DNA of 64,000 nt, taken from contig NZ_JACHKZ010000002.1 in NCBI RefSeq assembly GCF_014207855.1, positions 62,001 through 126,000 of the forward strand, in the 5' to 3' direction. Of this stretch, positions 45,532-53,197 are shown piece after piece. Numbering within the stretch: position 1 is the first letter of the stretch; every line of letters starts with the position of its first letter. This DNA comes from Comamonas odontotermitis (GTDB taxonomy: Bacteria > Pseudomonadota > Gammaproteobacteria > Burkholderiales > Burkholderiaceae_C). A program made the position numbers and the translations under genes. Below the pieces are notes generated by a model, which saw only the letters and a list, made by a program, of their open reading frames with translations, ran no database searches and was not told the origin of the DNA.

Positions 45532-46274
45532 TGGCCTGGGCAAGCTTTCCCGACCCGCTGAGTGCAGGCCGCTACCTGGCCATGGGTCTGATGGTGCTGA
45601 CTGGCGCCGCCATGCAGGGCGTGGGCGGCCTGGGCTACGCCATGTTCTGCGCGCCGCTGGCTGCCATCTTCTTTCCAGAGCTGGTACCCGGCCCGCTGCT
45701 GGCCGTGGGCGCGCCGCTCGCCCTTCTGGCCTATCTGCGCGAGCGCGATGCGCTCAACGGCCATGTGGCGGCTGCCACGCTGGCAGGCCGCGTCATCGGT
45801 ACCTTTGCGGCAACGGGCCTGTTGGTGTATTTCAGCGCCAGCGCGCTCTCCATCTTGTTTGCTGTTCTTATTTTGATAGCTGTCACCCTCAGCACCATCG
45901 GCTGGCGGGTACAACCCACGACGGCCAACCTGTCGATTGCCGGAGTGGCCAGCGGCATCATGGGCACGATCACCGCAGCCGGTGGCCCGCCGTTTGCCAT
46001 TGCCATGCAGCACCTGGCGCCGCCCACCATGCGCTCCACGCTGGGTGTGGTGTTTTTTGCGGGCACCATCGTCTCGATCATGGCTCTCGCCTGGGTCGGC
46101 AAGATGGGCGCGCAGGAGTGGTGGTACTTTGCCGTGCTGCTGCCGTGGATGCTGGTGGGTTTTTTCGCATCCAACCGGCTGGCGCGCCATGTCTCCAGAA
46201 CCGCCATCCGCCAGTGGCTGCTGGGCACGGCGGCGGTGAGCGCCTGCGTCATTTTGCTCAAGATCTGGCTCTAG
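45528..46274 (+). CDS. TauE/SafE-family membrane permease
   Basis: Membrane protein of 248 residues with about seven to eight hydrophobic segments, typical of the TauE/SafE (sulfite exporter) family. Early AAMQGVGGLGYAMFCAPLAA and the second-repeat ASGIMGTITAAGGPPFAIAMQ are characteristic. It is translationally coupled to ferredoxin 2. Members export sulfite, sulfoacetate or organic anions; here it might export a product of the pathway, but the substrate is not readable. Confidence 0.87.
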   Translation: MMAWASFPDPLSAGRYLAMGLMVLTGAAMQGVGGLGYAMFCAPLAAIFFPELVPGPLLAVGAPLALLAYLRERDALNGHVAAATLAGRVIGTFAATGLLVYFSASALSILFAVLILIAVTLSTIGWRVQPTTANLSIAGVASGIMGTITAAGGPPFAIAMQHLAPPTMRSTLGVVFFAGTIVSIMALAWVGKMGAQEWWYFAVLLPWMLVGFFASNRLARHVSRTAIRQWLLGTAAVSACVILLKIWL

Positions 46275-46335
46275 AAACGTGCTTCCAGGTGCCTGCCTCC
46301 CCTTCTTCCCCTCCCCACTCTGCACAACACACCCC

Positions 46336-47265
46336 ATGCTGCACATTACCGACGCCATGGTGGACACGCTGGTGTCCGCCGATGAAGCCCTTACCGCCAT
46401 GCGCACCGCCTTTACCGCCTTTGGCAAAGGCGAGGCCGCGATGCAGGCGCGCGAGCGCACCGATGCCGGAGGCGTCAAGCTCTCCACCCTGGGGGCGGTG
46501 ATTCCCTCGCTGGGCGTGACCGGCGCCAAGGTCTACACCACGATCGCCGGCCAGTTCAACTTTGTGATCCTGCTGTTCTCCACCGACACCGGCGCACCCC
46601 TCGCCACGATGGAGGCCAATGCCATCACCCGCCTGCGCACGGCTGCAACCACGGTGCTGGCGGCCGAACACCTGGCCCCCGCCCAGCCGCAGCAGTTGTT
46701 TCTGTGCGGGGCCGGTGTGCAGGGCGTAGCCCATGCCCAGCAGCTGGTGCGCCACCTGGGCCTGCAGCGCATAGCGGTGTTCGACCCTTACGCAGCAGAC
46801 GACCTGGCCGCGCGCCTGGCGCACCTCACCGGCGCCCAGGTCACCCGCGTGCACGATACCGAGGGCGTGGCCGATGCCGAGATCGTCGTCACCGCCTCGC
46901 GCTCCAAAGACCCGCTGTTTGCCGGGGAGCGCATCGCAGAAGGCGCCTTTGTGGCGGCGATTGGCTCCAGCCTGCCGCATACGCGCGAACTCGACGATGC
47001 CGCCCTGGCGCGCGCGTCGCAGATCGCCGTGGAGTGGAAAAAGCAGGCGCTGACCGAGGCGGGCGACCTGGTGCTGGCAGACCCGGCGCTGCAGGTGGCT
47101 GGCAAAGTGGTGGAGCTGGGCGATATCGTCTGCGGCAAGCATGCCAGCCTGGGCGGCGGTGCGGGCATTCGCCTCTACAAGGCTGTGGGCGTGGGTCTGG
47201 AAGACATCGCGCTGGCCGGCCTCGCCTACCAAAACCATCAGAACTATCAAAAAAAGAGCGCCTAG
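46336..47265 (+). CDS. Ornithine cyclodeaminase / mu-crystallin family protein
   Basis: NAD(P)-dependent enzyme of 309 residues. The Rossmann motif is FLCGAGVQGVAHAQQL, and the N-terminal part holds KVYTTIAGQFNFVILLFSTDTG and AITRLRTAATTVLAAEHLA. The family includes ornithine cyclodeaminase, alanine dehydrogenase, ketimine reductase and delta1-pyrroline-2-carboxylate reductase; the specific reaction cannot be assigned. ATG 46336 begins MLHITDAMVD. It ends the rightward operon. Its last codons contain the transcription terminator of the convergent GntR gene. Confidence 0.88.
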   Translation: MLHITDAMVDTLVSADEALTAMRTAFTAFGKGEAAMQARERTDAGGVKLSTLGAVIPSLGVTGAKVYTTIAGQFNFVILLFSTDTGAPLATMEANAITRLRTAATTVLAAEHLAPAQPQQLFLCGAGVQGVAHAQQLVRHLGLQRIAVFDPYAADDLAARLAHLTGAQVTRVHDTEGVADAEIVVTASRSKDPLFAGERIAEGAFVAAIGSSLPHTRELDDAALARASQIAVEWKKQALTEAGDLVLADPALQVAGKVVELGDIVCGKHASLGGGAGIRLYKAVGVGLEDIALAGLAYQNHQNYQKKSA

Positions 47266-47273
47266 CGCGCTCT
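47249..47273 (-). terminator. Intrinsic terminator of the GntR gene
   Basis: AGAGCGC (47255-47261) pairs with GCGCTCT (47267-47273) over a five-base loop; on the minus strand the stem is followed by seven T. It lies inside the end of the ornithine cyclodeaminase-like coding region, including its stop codon. Confidence 0.7.
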
Positions 47274-47310
47274 GGGTGGGCAATAGCGCCCTATTTCTCT
47301 AAAAAAGCGC

Positions 47311-47964
47311 TCAGGGCTCGATGCCAGCCGCGTTGTAGATATGGCGCGCTGCCAGCAGGCCCGCCAGCTCGGGATCGCCCTTGATCACGGCGCGCAGGAT
47401 AGCGGCATGCTCTTCCCAGTTCTGCGGCGCACGCTCGCGGCTGCGCGGGGCAAACAGCACGGCGGTGCGGTCGCGCAGGGACAGCATCACCTCTTGCAAT
47501 ACCGAATTGGCCGCCACCTTGCCCAGCGCGGAGTGAAACTTCTGGTTCAGTGTGGCCAGCACCTCGTCGTCGCCGGAATGGGCGTTTTTCACGCCTTCGG
47601 CGAGCAGGGCCTCCAGCTCCGCAATCTGCTGGGGGTCGTGGCGCTTGGCGGCCAGGCGCGCATTGAGCGCTTCCAGCGTGGCGCGCACCTCGACCAGTTC
47701 ACGCAGCAGATCGCCATGGAATTGGGCCACCGAAGCACCCCGGCGCGGCTCGATGATCACCAGGCCGCTGGAGGCCAGCTGGCGCAGCGCTTCGCGCACG
47801 GGCATGCGCGATACCGCAAATTCCTCAGACAGGCGCTCCTCCACCAGGCGCTCGCCCGAGGCCAGCTCGCCCGACATGATCTTTTCGCGCAGCGCTTCCA
47901 CCAGCTGCTGCGTCAGCGGCGAGTGGTTGAGTCCTGTTTTTTTGTCTCCGGTGGCAATGGGCAT
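47311..47964 (-). CDS. GntR/FadR (FCD)-family transcriptional regulator
   Basis: Regulator of 217 residues. The winged helix-turn-helix has LTQQLVEALREKIMSGEL and RLVEERLSEEFAVSRMPVREAL. The helical FCD effector domain (about 85-215) shows LRELVEVRATLEALNARLAA and the metal/ligand histidines in NQKFHSAL and EEHAAIL. I take ATG 47964 because the HTH then starts at the usual distance; the frame is open further upstream and no start has a strong ribosome binding site. It lies inside the di-iron gene region and is the natural reader of the repeated TTGTATACAGTATAC sites. Confidence 0.88.
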   Translation of the reverse strand: MPIATGDKKTGLNHSPLTQQLVEALREKIMSGELASGERLVEERLSEEFAVSRMPVREALRQLASSGLVIIEPRRGASVAQFHGDLLRELVEVRATLEALNARLAAKRHDPQQIAELEALLAEGVKNAHSGDDEVLATLNQKFHSALGKVAANSVLQEVMLSLRDRTAVLFAPRSRERAPQNWEEHAAILRAVIKGDPELAGLLAARHIYNAAGIEP

Positions 47965-48236
47965 GAAAGTCGGTCCGATCGATACGTGGTATTCCCGAGC
48001 CCCCGCCAGCCCTGGTAGGGCAGGCAGGTGTGCATCCGCCATGGCAGGCCGATGGCAGCAGCACGGCGCACGCACCCGGCACGATACACCGGCAGCGCGC
48101 CACCGCCGAGGCTGAGGCCGCGCATCAGTTTACATGCCCGGGCGGCACTCTACCTGTTCTGGATACAACTCAACCGCCTCGTTTTGACGAAGATTCAGAA
48201 ATCTCGCGCGATGTTCTGCTCCCTGCATTCGCCGGA

Positions 48237-48464
48237 TCAGCGTGCAGAACGGCGGATTTCAGCGAACGAGCGGGTGTCCTGCATGGCCTGTGCCCACAGG
48301 CGTTCGGCAGGGATTTCGGCCAGGCGCTTGGCCTGCCAGTTGACGAAAGCGGTCTCGATGCGCGAGAGCACTGATAGCGATGCAGGCAGCGCTGGCTGCA
48401 CCACAGCGGTCAGCTGTTGCATGGCGGCTTCGCGGGAGGTGATGGGAAGAGATGCGGATTTCAT
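48237..48464 (-). CDS. Hypothetical 75-residue protein
   Basis: Small protein with no recognised family. It starts MKSASLPITSREAAMQQL and is predicted to be almost fully helical, with an ALPASLSVLSRIETAFVNWQ core and a basic C-terminus. The start at 48464 lies just downstream of an operator-like sequence at 48500-48522, hinting that it belongs to the same regulon. Codon usage is compatible with coding. The alternative ATG at 48509 overlaps that site and is less likely. Confidence 0.55.
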   Translation of the reverse strand: MKSASLPITSREAAMQQLTAVVQPALPASLSVLSRIETAFVNWQAKRLAEIPAERLWAQAMQDTRSFAEIRRSAR

Positions 48465-48835
48465 AGCTCGGTGCCCTTGTGTTCCTGGTGTTAACCCTAG
48501 TGTATCCAATGTACGAATACAAGAACAACGGCCACGGCAATAACCCCACCCTATCCATGCTTGCGGGCACGAAGATTCATCGCATTGTTTTTAAAGAAAT
48601 TTCTCAATTGATTTCTTTCAATGGCACCGCAAAGCATGGCACAGGCATGACTTTAGGCGAGGTGGATCATTGTGCAAATCATCCATTTTTGTATACGAAG
48701 CATGCGATAGATTGCATTTAAACCCGGGTTAATTAGATGATGCAGTGCAGCATATCTGGTATTCCCTGATGATTTTTTGCTTTTTTGTATTTAGTATACA
48801 AATTGGCTGTTAAATCATACCAAGGAGTAGCCACG
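48465..48835. other. AT-rich divergent control region
   Basis: A 371-bp gap, clearly richer in A and T than its surroundings. It holds two operator-like half-conserved sites (TTGTATTCGTAC-type at 48500-48522 on the minus strand and TTGTATACGAAGCAT at 48689-48703) besides the strong site at 48785-48801. An 80-codon open frame (48479-48721) does not look coding. Confidence 0.5.
48785..48801 (+). promoter_or_regulatory. Operator upstream of the permease/gamma-glutamyltransferase unit
   Basis: TTGTATTTAGTATACAA is a near palindrome aligning position by position with TTGTATACAGTATACGT at 44523. It lies 34 bp before the permease ATG. Probable GntR-regulator binding site. Confidence 0.65.
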
Positions 48836-50374
48836 ATGGATCCGTCAGTTTCAATCGGTGCCGCGCACTGGGCCTATCTGGCCGGGGTGCTGGTCATCAC
48901 TCTCACCATGGCCTTCCGCGCAAACGTGGTGGTGCCTTCGCTGATTGCCACCATCGTGGTGGCCTTTGCCTGGAGCGGCAGTGCCATCACCGGCATTGGT
49001 AGCATTTTCAGTGCCAGCATGGTTGCAGCCAAAGAGCTGTTCAACATCTTCCTGATCATTGCGCTGATGACGGCGCTGCTCAACTCCCTCAAGGACCTGG
49101 GCTCCGACATCCGCATGGTCAAACCGTTTCGTGCAGTCATGAAAAACGGCCACACGGCCTATTTCATCCTGGCACTGGTTACCTACCTGATTTCGCTGTT
49201 CTTCTGGCCCACACCTGCCGTGCCGCTGGTGGCCGCCGTGCTGCTGCCCGCTGCCATTGCCGCGGGCCTGCCGCCGATAGCGGGAGCCATGGCCATCGCC
49301 ATTGCCGGCCAGGGCATGGCGCTGTCGTCCGACTATGTGATCGGCGTGGCGCCAGGCATCAGCGCCAAGGCTGCTGGCGGCATCAGCGCGGTTGCGGTGG
49401 GCGACAAGGCGCTGCTGCTGTCCTGGGTGGTGGGCATGATTGCCCTCTTCCTGTCGTACTTCAAGATCCGCAAATACATCGTGCCGGGCAACAACGCCTT
49501 GCTGGAGCGCTGGGAGCTCAACCCCATCGGCATCAATGCGCAAGTGGAAGGCGGCGGCACCTTCAACAAGGCCGAGATCGCCCAGGGCACGGCGCACGAC
49601 GCCGATCTGGGCACCAATTCGGAGCTGGAAGCAGCCCTCAAGAAGACCAAAAGCACCGAGGGCGCCTCCAAGCTGTTTGCGGTCGTCACGCCGCTGGCGT
49701 TTCTGATCGTCATTCTGGTCATGCTCGGCCCCAAGTTCATCCAGGGTGCGCCCGACTTGAAAGGCGGCGATGCGGCCATGCTGATCGGCGGCGTGGCGGC
49801 CTTGCTGATGATCTGGGCCACCACGGCACGTAACGGTTTTCGCAAAATGCTCGACACCGCCGCCGACCACATCACCGACGGCTTCGTCTTTGCCTTCAAG
49901 GCCATGGGCGCAGTGCTGCCGATTGCCGGCTTCTTCTTCATCGGATCACATGAGACCGCAGGCCCCATCCTGGGCATTGCGCCCGGTCAGCCGGTGCCAG
50001 ACCTGCTGTTCGAGCTGGTGAAGGCGAGCCAGCACCTGATTCCCGACAGCCAGTTGCTGGTGTCGTTTGGTGTGCTGATCATGGGCATGATCACCGGAAT
50101 CGACGGCTCCGGCTTTGCGGGCCTGCCGCTGACCGGCACCCTGTCCGGCGCGCTGGGCCCGGCCTCGGGCATGGATGTCTCGGCCCTCGCAGCCCTGGGC
50201 CAGATGGGCGCGGTATGGACCGGTGGAGGCACCTTGATCGCCTGGTCGTCACTGATCGCCGTGGCCGGGTTTGCGCGGGTCAATGTGCTGGAGCTGGCCC
50301 GCGCCCTGCTCATCCCGGTGGTGCTGGGCCTGATTGCCTCCGTGTTCACCGCCGTGGCGCTCTGGGGCGCCTGA
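48836..50374 (+). CDS. Polytopic permease of unknown substrate
   Basis: Inner-membrane transporter of 512 residues with about eleven to twelve hydrophobic segments and a soluble insertion at about 215-275 (NPIGINAQVEGGGTFNKAEI to LKKTKSTEGASK). Its layout resembles the ion-transporter superfamily (NhaC, DcuC and GntP-like carriers), with paired glycine-rich re-entrant regions such as GISAKAAGGISAVAVG and GLPLTGTLSGALGPASG, but I cannot assign a family. ATG 48836 is fixed by AAGGAG 8 bases upstream; the longer frame runs over the operator. It probably imports the substrate of the pathway. Confidence 0.75.
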   Translation: MDPSVSIGAAHWAYLAGVLVITLTMAFRANVVVPSLIATIVVAFAWSGSAITGIGSIFSASMVAAKELFNIFLIIALMTALLNSLKDLGSDIRMVKPFRAVMKNGHTAYFILALVTYLISLFFWPTPAVPLVAAVLLPAAIAAGLPPIAGAMAIAIAGQGMALSSDYVIGVAPGISAKAAGGISAVAVGDKALLLSWVVGMIALFLSYFKIRKYIVPGNNALLERWELNPIGINAQVEGGGTFNKAEIAQGTAHDADLGTNSELEAALKKTKSTEGASKLFAVVTPLAFLIVILVMLGPKFIQGAPDLKGGDAAMLIGGVAALLMIWATTARNGFRKMLDTAADHITDGFVFAFKAMGAVLPIAGFFFIGSHETAGPILGIAPGQPVPDLLFELVKASQHLIPDSQLLVSFGVLIMGMITGIDGSGFAGLPLTGTLSGALGPASGMDVSALAALGQMGAVWTGGGTLIAWSSLIAVAGFARVNVLELARALLIPVVLGLIASVFTAVALWGA

Positions 50375-50375
50375 G

Positions 50376-51848
50376 ATGGTGGACGAACCATTGCTGGGCG
50401 TAGTTGGCAGCAGTGCCATGGTGGCAACCGGCCATCCGCTCGCCGCACAGGCCGCGCAGGCCCAGTTGCTGGCGGGCGGATCGGCGGTGGATGCCGCCAT
50501 TGCCGCCGACGCGGTGCTCGGCGTGGTCGAGCCCATGGCCACCGGCGTGGGCGGCGACTTGCTTGCCATGCTGGTGCCCCCTGGCCAGTCACCCACCAGC
50601 TACAACGGCACGGGCCGCGCGCCGCTCGGCCTGACTGCGGCAATGATCGAGGCCCTGCCCGGCCGGAAGATTCCCGAGCGCCATCCGCTCTCCGTCACCA
50701 CGCCCGGCGCCGTGCAGGGCTGGTGGGATCTGCACCAGCGCTATGGCAAGCGCCCCTGGGCCAGCCTGTTCGATGCAGCGGTGGATGCGGCGCGCCATGG
50801 CTTTGCGGTGGCGCCCGTGGCCGCACGCGAGTGGGCCCTGTTTCAGCAGGTGATCGCCAGGGACCCCGCCAGCGCCGCACTCTACCGCGCGCAGCACCCG
50901 CCCCGGGCCGGTGAGCGTTTTGACAACCCTGCACTGGCCCGGTTGCTGGGTGAGATTGCCGCGCAGGGGCCCAGCGCCTTCTATGAGGGGCACATTCCCC
51001 AGGCCGCCGAGCGCACCATGCAGCGCCACGGCGGCGTGCTGGCTGCTGCCGATTTTGCGGCGCACCATGGCCACTTCTGCACTCCGGTCAGCGCCGATTT
51101 CTGCGGCGCCCAGGTGCACGAATGCCCGCCCAACACCCATGGCGTGGCCGTGCTCCATGCCCTGCAAGCCCTGGAGAGCCAGCCACCACAGGCCGACCAG
51201 CCTGAAGACGCCGTGCGCATGGTGCAGGCCATGGAAGCGGCCATGGAATATGCCAAACAGACCGTGGCCGACCCGGCGGGCAACACCGTCTGTACCACCG
51301 TGGTCGATGGCGACGGCTTTGCCATCACCTTGATGAGCAGCATCTTCAAACGCTTTGGCTCCGGCCTTGCCGTGGCCGAAGGCGGCTTTGTGCTGCAAAA
51401 CCGGGGCCATGGCTTTGCGCAGCCCGGCCACATCAACGGACCTGCGCCCGGCAAGCGCCCCTACCACACGGTGGTGCCGGGCGCAGTGACCCGCAACGGC
51501 CAGTTCCTCGCCGTCATTGGCGTGGTGGGCGGTGCCATGCAGCCGCAGGGCCAGGTGCAACTGCTCACCCGCATGCTGGCAGGTGGCGAAGCCCCGCAGG
51601 CTGCGCTGAACCGGCCACGCTGGCGACTGGAGGGGCAGCGTGTGCTGGCCGTGGAGGCAGGCACGCCAGATGAAGTCACCGCAGCCCTGCGCGCAGCGGG
51701 CTACCGCGAGCCGGGCAACGAGGGCGAGCTGGGCGGGCGCAGCGATTTTGGCGGCGCGCAGTGCATCCTGCGCCTGCAAGACGGGCGGCTTTGCGGTGCC
51801 TCCGATCCGCGCAAGGACGGCATGGCCCTGGCCGTTGACCGGCAGTAG
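50376..51848 (+). CDS. Gamma-glutamyltransferase family protein
   Basis: Ntn-hydrolase of 490 residues, somewhat short for the family (about 530-580). The N-terminal part has GSAVDAAIAADAVLGVVEPMATGVGG. The autoprocessing/nucleophile region reads GNTVCTTVVDGDGFAI: the threonine is kept but the usual T-T-H is T-V-C. No signal peptide is visible, so it is probably cytoplasmic, unlike periplasmic GGT. It begins 1 bp after the permease stop and likely acts on the imported compound, releasing glutamate or another acyl group. Related cephalosporin-acylase-like enzymes are an alternative. Confidence 0.85.
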   Translation: MVDEPLLGVVGSSAMVATGHPLAAQAAQAQLLAGGSAVDAAIAADAVLGVVEPMATGVGGDLLAMLVPPGQSPTSYNGTGRAPLGLTAAMIEALPGRKIPERHPLSVTTPGAVQGWWDLHQRYGKRPWASLFDAAVDAARHGFAVAPVAAREWALFQQVIARDPASAALYRAQHPPRAGERFDNPALARLLGEIAAQGPSAFYEGHIPQAAERTMQRHGGVLAAADFAAHHGHFCTPVSADFCGAQVHECPPNTHGVAVLHALQALESQPPQADQPEDAVRMVQAMEAAMEYAKQTVADPAGNTVCTTVVDGDGFAITLMSSIFKRFGSGLAVAEGGFVLQNRGHGFAQPGHINGPAPGKRPYHTVVPGAVTRNGQFLAVIGVVGGAMQPQGQVQLLTRMLAGGEAPQAALNRPRWRLEGQRVLAVEAGTPDEVTAALRAAGYREPGNEGELGGRSDFGGAQCILRLQDGRLCGASDPRKDGMALAVDRQ

Positions 51849-51901
51849 CGCACCGGGCGCTTGCGCCGCGCCGGGTTGGCGATGGCAGGTACGGTTATTG
51901 G

Positions 51902-53170
51902 TTAGCCAGCGGCCTGCGCCGCCTTCAGCGCATCGTCGATCACCTCGATCCAGTGGCGCACCGGCACCTCGGTGCCCGCCTGCAGATGGGTGATGCAGCC
52001 GATGTTGGCCGACAGAATGGCTGCGGGTGGTGTCTCCTGGCTGCAGGCTTCGTTCAGGGTATTGATCTTGCGATCACGAAGCTGGTGCGAAATTTCGGGC
52101 TGCAGCAGCGAGTAGGTGCCCGCCGAGCCGCAGCACAGGTGAGATTCGACGCGCGAGACGCGAATATCAAAACCCAGGGCCCGCAGGCTGGATTCGACAC
52201 CGCCGCGCAGCTTCTGGCCGTGCTGCAGCGTGCAGGGCGGGTGGTAGGCCAGCGGGGCATCGGGCACCTGCAGCCTGCCCTGGAAGCGCTGCTCCAGCTC
52301 TGGCAGCATGGCGGGCAGCAGCTCGCTCAGGTCGCGCGCCAGCGCGCTGATGGTGGCAGCACGCTCGGCGTATTCCTTGTCATGGCGCAGCAGATAGCCG
52401 TAATCCTTGACCATGACACCGCAGCCCGAGGCCGTACTGATGATGGCTTCGATCTGCTTTTTGGCGACCCAGGGCCACCAGGCGTCGATATTGGCGCGCG
52501 CCTGCTCCAGCGCGCCCTGCGGGTCGCTCAGGTGCTGCTGCACCGCGCCGCAGCATTTGGCAGCGGGTGTCACCAGCGTCTGGATGCCAACGGCATCGAG
52601 CACGCGCGCGGTGGCGGCATTGATGTTGGGCAACATGGCAGGCTGCACGCAACCGGCCAGCATCATCACCTTGCGGTCGTGCTCGCGCGACGGCCAGCGG
52701 CCCGCGCTCGGCGCCTTGGGCAGCTTGTCCTTCAAGCCGCCGGGCAGCAGGGGCTTGGCGATGCGGCCCAGCGCCACTGCAGCGCCAAAGGCCTTCGAGG
52801 TCATGCCTGTGCGCAACGCCCAGCGGGCGGCGCGTTCGCCCAGCGGGCGCTCCACTTTGTCATCGACGATGTGGCGGCCGATGTCCAGCAGCTTTCCGTA
52901 TTGAACGCCGCTGGGGCAGGTGGATTCGCAGTTGCGGCAGGTCAGGCACCTGTCCAGGTGCTCCTGCGTCTTGCGGGTGGGCTCCTGGCCTTCGAGCACC
53001 TGCTTGATCAGGTAGATGCGGCCACGCGGGCCGTCCAGCTCGTCGCCCAGTAATTGGTAGGTGGGGCAGGTGGCGGTGCAGAAGCCGCAGTGCACGCACT
53101 TGCGCAGGATGGCTTCGGCCTCCTGGCCTTCGGGCGTGTTCTTGAACTCGGGGGCTAATTGGGTTTGCAT
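51902..53170 (-). CDS. glcF: Glycolate oxidase iron-sulfur subunit GlcF
   Basis: Subunit of 422 residues with two [4Fe-4S] ferredoxin motifs, CVHCGFCTATCPTYQ (about 25-40) and CLTCRNCESTCPSG (about 75-90). Two CCG domains follow, with AAKCCGAVQQH and HLCCGSAGTYSL. It passes electrons from the flavin subunits to the membrane quinone pool during oxidation of glycolate or D-lactate. It lies downstream of glcE with a 27-bp gap on the same strand, but the catalytic GlcD gene is not adjacent. Confidence 0.93.
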   Translation of the reverse strand: MQTQLAPEFKNTPEGQEAEAILRKCVHCGFCTATCPTYQLLGDELDGPRGRIYLIKQVLEGQEPTRKTQEHLDRCLTCRNCESTCPSGVQYGKLLDIGRHIVDDKVERPLGERAARWALRTGMTSKAFGAAVALGRIAKPLLPGGLKDKLPKAPSAGRWPSREHDRKVMMLAGCVQPAMLPNINAATARVLDAVGIQTLVTPAAKCCGAVQQHLSDPQGALEQARANIDAWWPWVAKKQIEAIISTASGCGVMVKDYGYLLRHDKEYAERAATISALARDLSELLPAMLPELEQRFQGRLQVPDAPLAYHPPCTLQHGQKLRGGVESSLRALGFDIRVSRVESHLCCGSAGTYSLLQPEISHQLRDRKINTLNEACSQETPPAAILSANIGCITHLQAGTEVPVRHWIEVIDDALKAAQAAG

Positions 53171-53197
53171 GGTGCAGGGGTACCTGGATTAGCGGAT

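Noticed and set aside
45865-45895. TTTTGATAGCTGTCACC inside the TauE/SafE gene as a copy of the dispersed repeat
   Set aside because: Only the short AT-border motif matches and no GCGC core follows; it codes for a normal membrane segment.
48479-48721. 80-codon open frame on the plus strand
   Set aside because: It is AT-rich with poor codon usage, covers operator-like sites and has no recognisable product.
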